DNA from: Spirochaetales bacterium
GTDB taxonomy: Bacteria; Spirochaetota; Spirochaetia; DAHUYW01
DNA length: 5,409 nt
Reading direction: 5' to 3'
Assembly: GCA_027306915.1 (NCBI GenBank)
Contig: DAHUYW010000077.1
Coordinates: 1-5,409, forward strand
Shown here: piece after piece, positions 5,164-5,409 of the stretch
How positions within the stretch are numbered: the stretch's first letter is position 1
Layout: each line of letters begins with the position of its first letter
The notes under the pieces: generated by a model
Databases searched by the model: none
Seen by the model: only the letters and a program-made list of their open reading frames with translations
Told to the model about the DNA's origin: nothing
Made by a program: the position numbers and the translations under genes

Positions 5164-5409
5164 TTGTGCGTGCAAGTCGTTGTGGCCCTCCGGAGTGCTG
5201 ATGTGAGAAGTGCGAACAATCCATTGTGCAATGAGCCGATTGATCGGAAGAGTGATCTCGGCCGGCCGACGACGCGATAGGCCCCAAGGACAAGACGGCT
5301 TGGCCGGACGGTCTTTCTCTCCACTCCGCCGCCTGGTGATTCTCATCGCACTCCCAACTGTGGTGATGAGTAACCGGATCTTAAAGGATGTGCAGCACCG
5401 ACGCCGCGA
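5164..5409. other. right end with no recognisable gene
   Basis: Short frames exist on both strands but none shows a recognisable motif or a start with a good ribosome binding site. The only local structure is a 12-bp palindrome, TCGGCCGGCCGA (5258-5269), and a weak CTCATC/GATGAG pair near 5342-5370. Confidence 0.5.

Noticed and set aside
4224..5201. 325-codon plus-strand frame overlapping the GH51 3' half
   Set aside because: Out-of-frame shadow of GH51 running into sequence antisense to the VCBS fragment; low-complexity Arg/Gly/Ala composition.

Overview
This is a GC-rich bacterial window. One long, apparently intact gene sits in a neighbourhood of cut-down and decayed genes. No 16S, tRNA or marker gene is present, so taxonomy is inference only. 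The high third-position GC and the style of the secreted GH51 arabinofuranosidase (CBM-like insert, motifs such as YGLMTEEINHSYDGGLYAEL) recall glycan-degrading soil or sediment bacteria of the Acidobacteriota or related phyla.

Left part (1-1224): the 3' end of a HicB-type antitoxin gene runs off the left edge. Its partner toxin HicA should follow but is absent, apart from a possible four-residue remnant at a GTGA overlap. Converging on it is a YgjP-like (DUF45) zinc metallopeptidase gene with its catalytic core intact and its N-terminal ~40 residues missing. Its broken 5' end abuts an 18-bp repeat found twice in the following 260-bp gene-free stretch, with a third partial copy inverted.

Middle part (1225-2130): a complete NUDIX hydrolase (minus strand, TTG start with a strong Shine-Dalgarno) lies back to back with a Pol-beta-type nucleotidyltransferase (plus strand). 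The latter keeps its three catalytic aspartates but stops at about half the expected length.

Right-centre (2130-2950): a minus-strand pseudogene of an FAD/NAD(P)-dependent oxidoreductase lacks its N-terminal FAD half and carries two single-base frameshifts at homopolymer runs. Next comes a short plus-strand leader ORF of 11 codons with its own strong ribosome binding site; its stop overlaps the start of the next gene (ATGA).

Right (2947-4902): a 651-residue secreted alpha-L-arabinofuranosidase (GH51) with recognisable catalytic glutamates. Downstream on the minus strand is a ~68-codon fragment of a VCBS/FG-GAP-like protein with DxNxDGxxD calcium-binding signature; after it nothing more is recognisable.

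I see no convincing new multi-gene system. The genes do not form one pathway. The coherent picture is a degrading, rearranged accessory region (antitoxin, NUDIX, NTase, peptidase and pieces) flanking a functional polysaccharide-degradation gene. The points most worth a second look are the translationally coupled leader ORF before the arabinofuranosidase and the repeat family at the truncated ygjP end.
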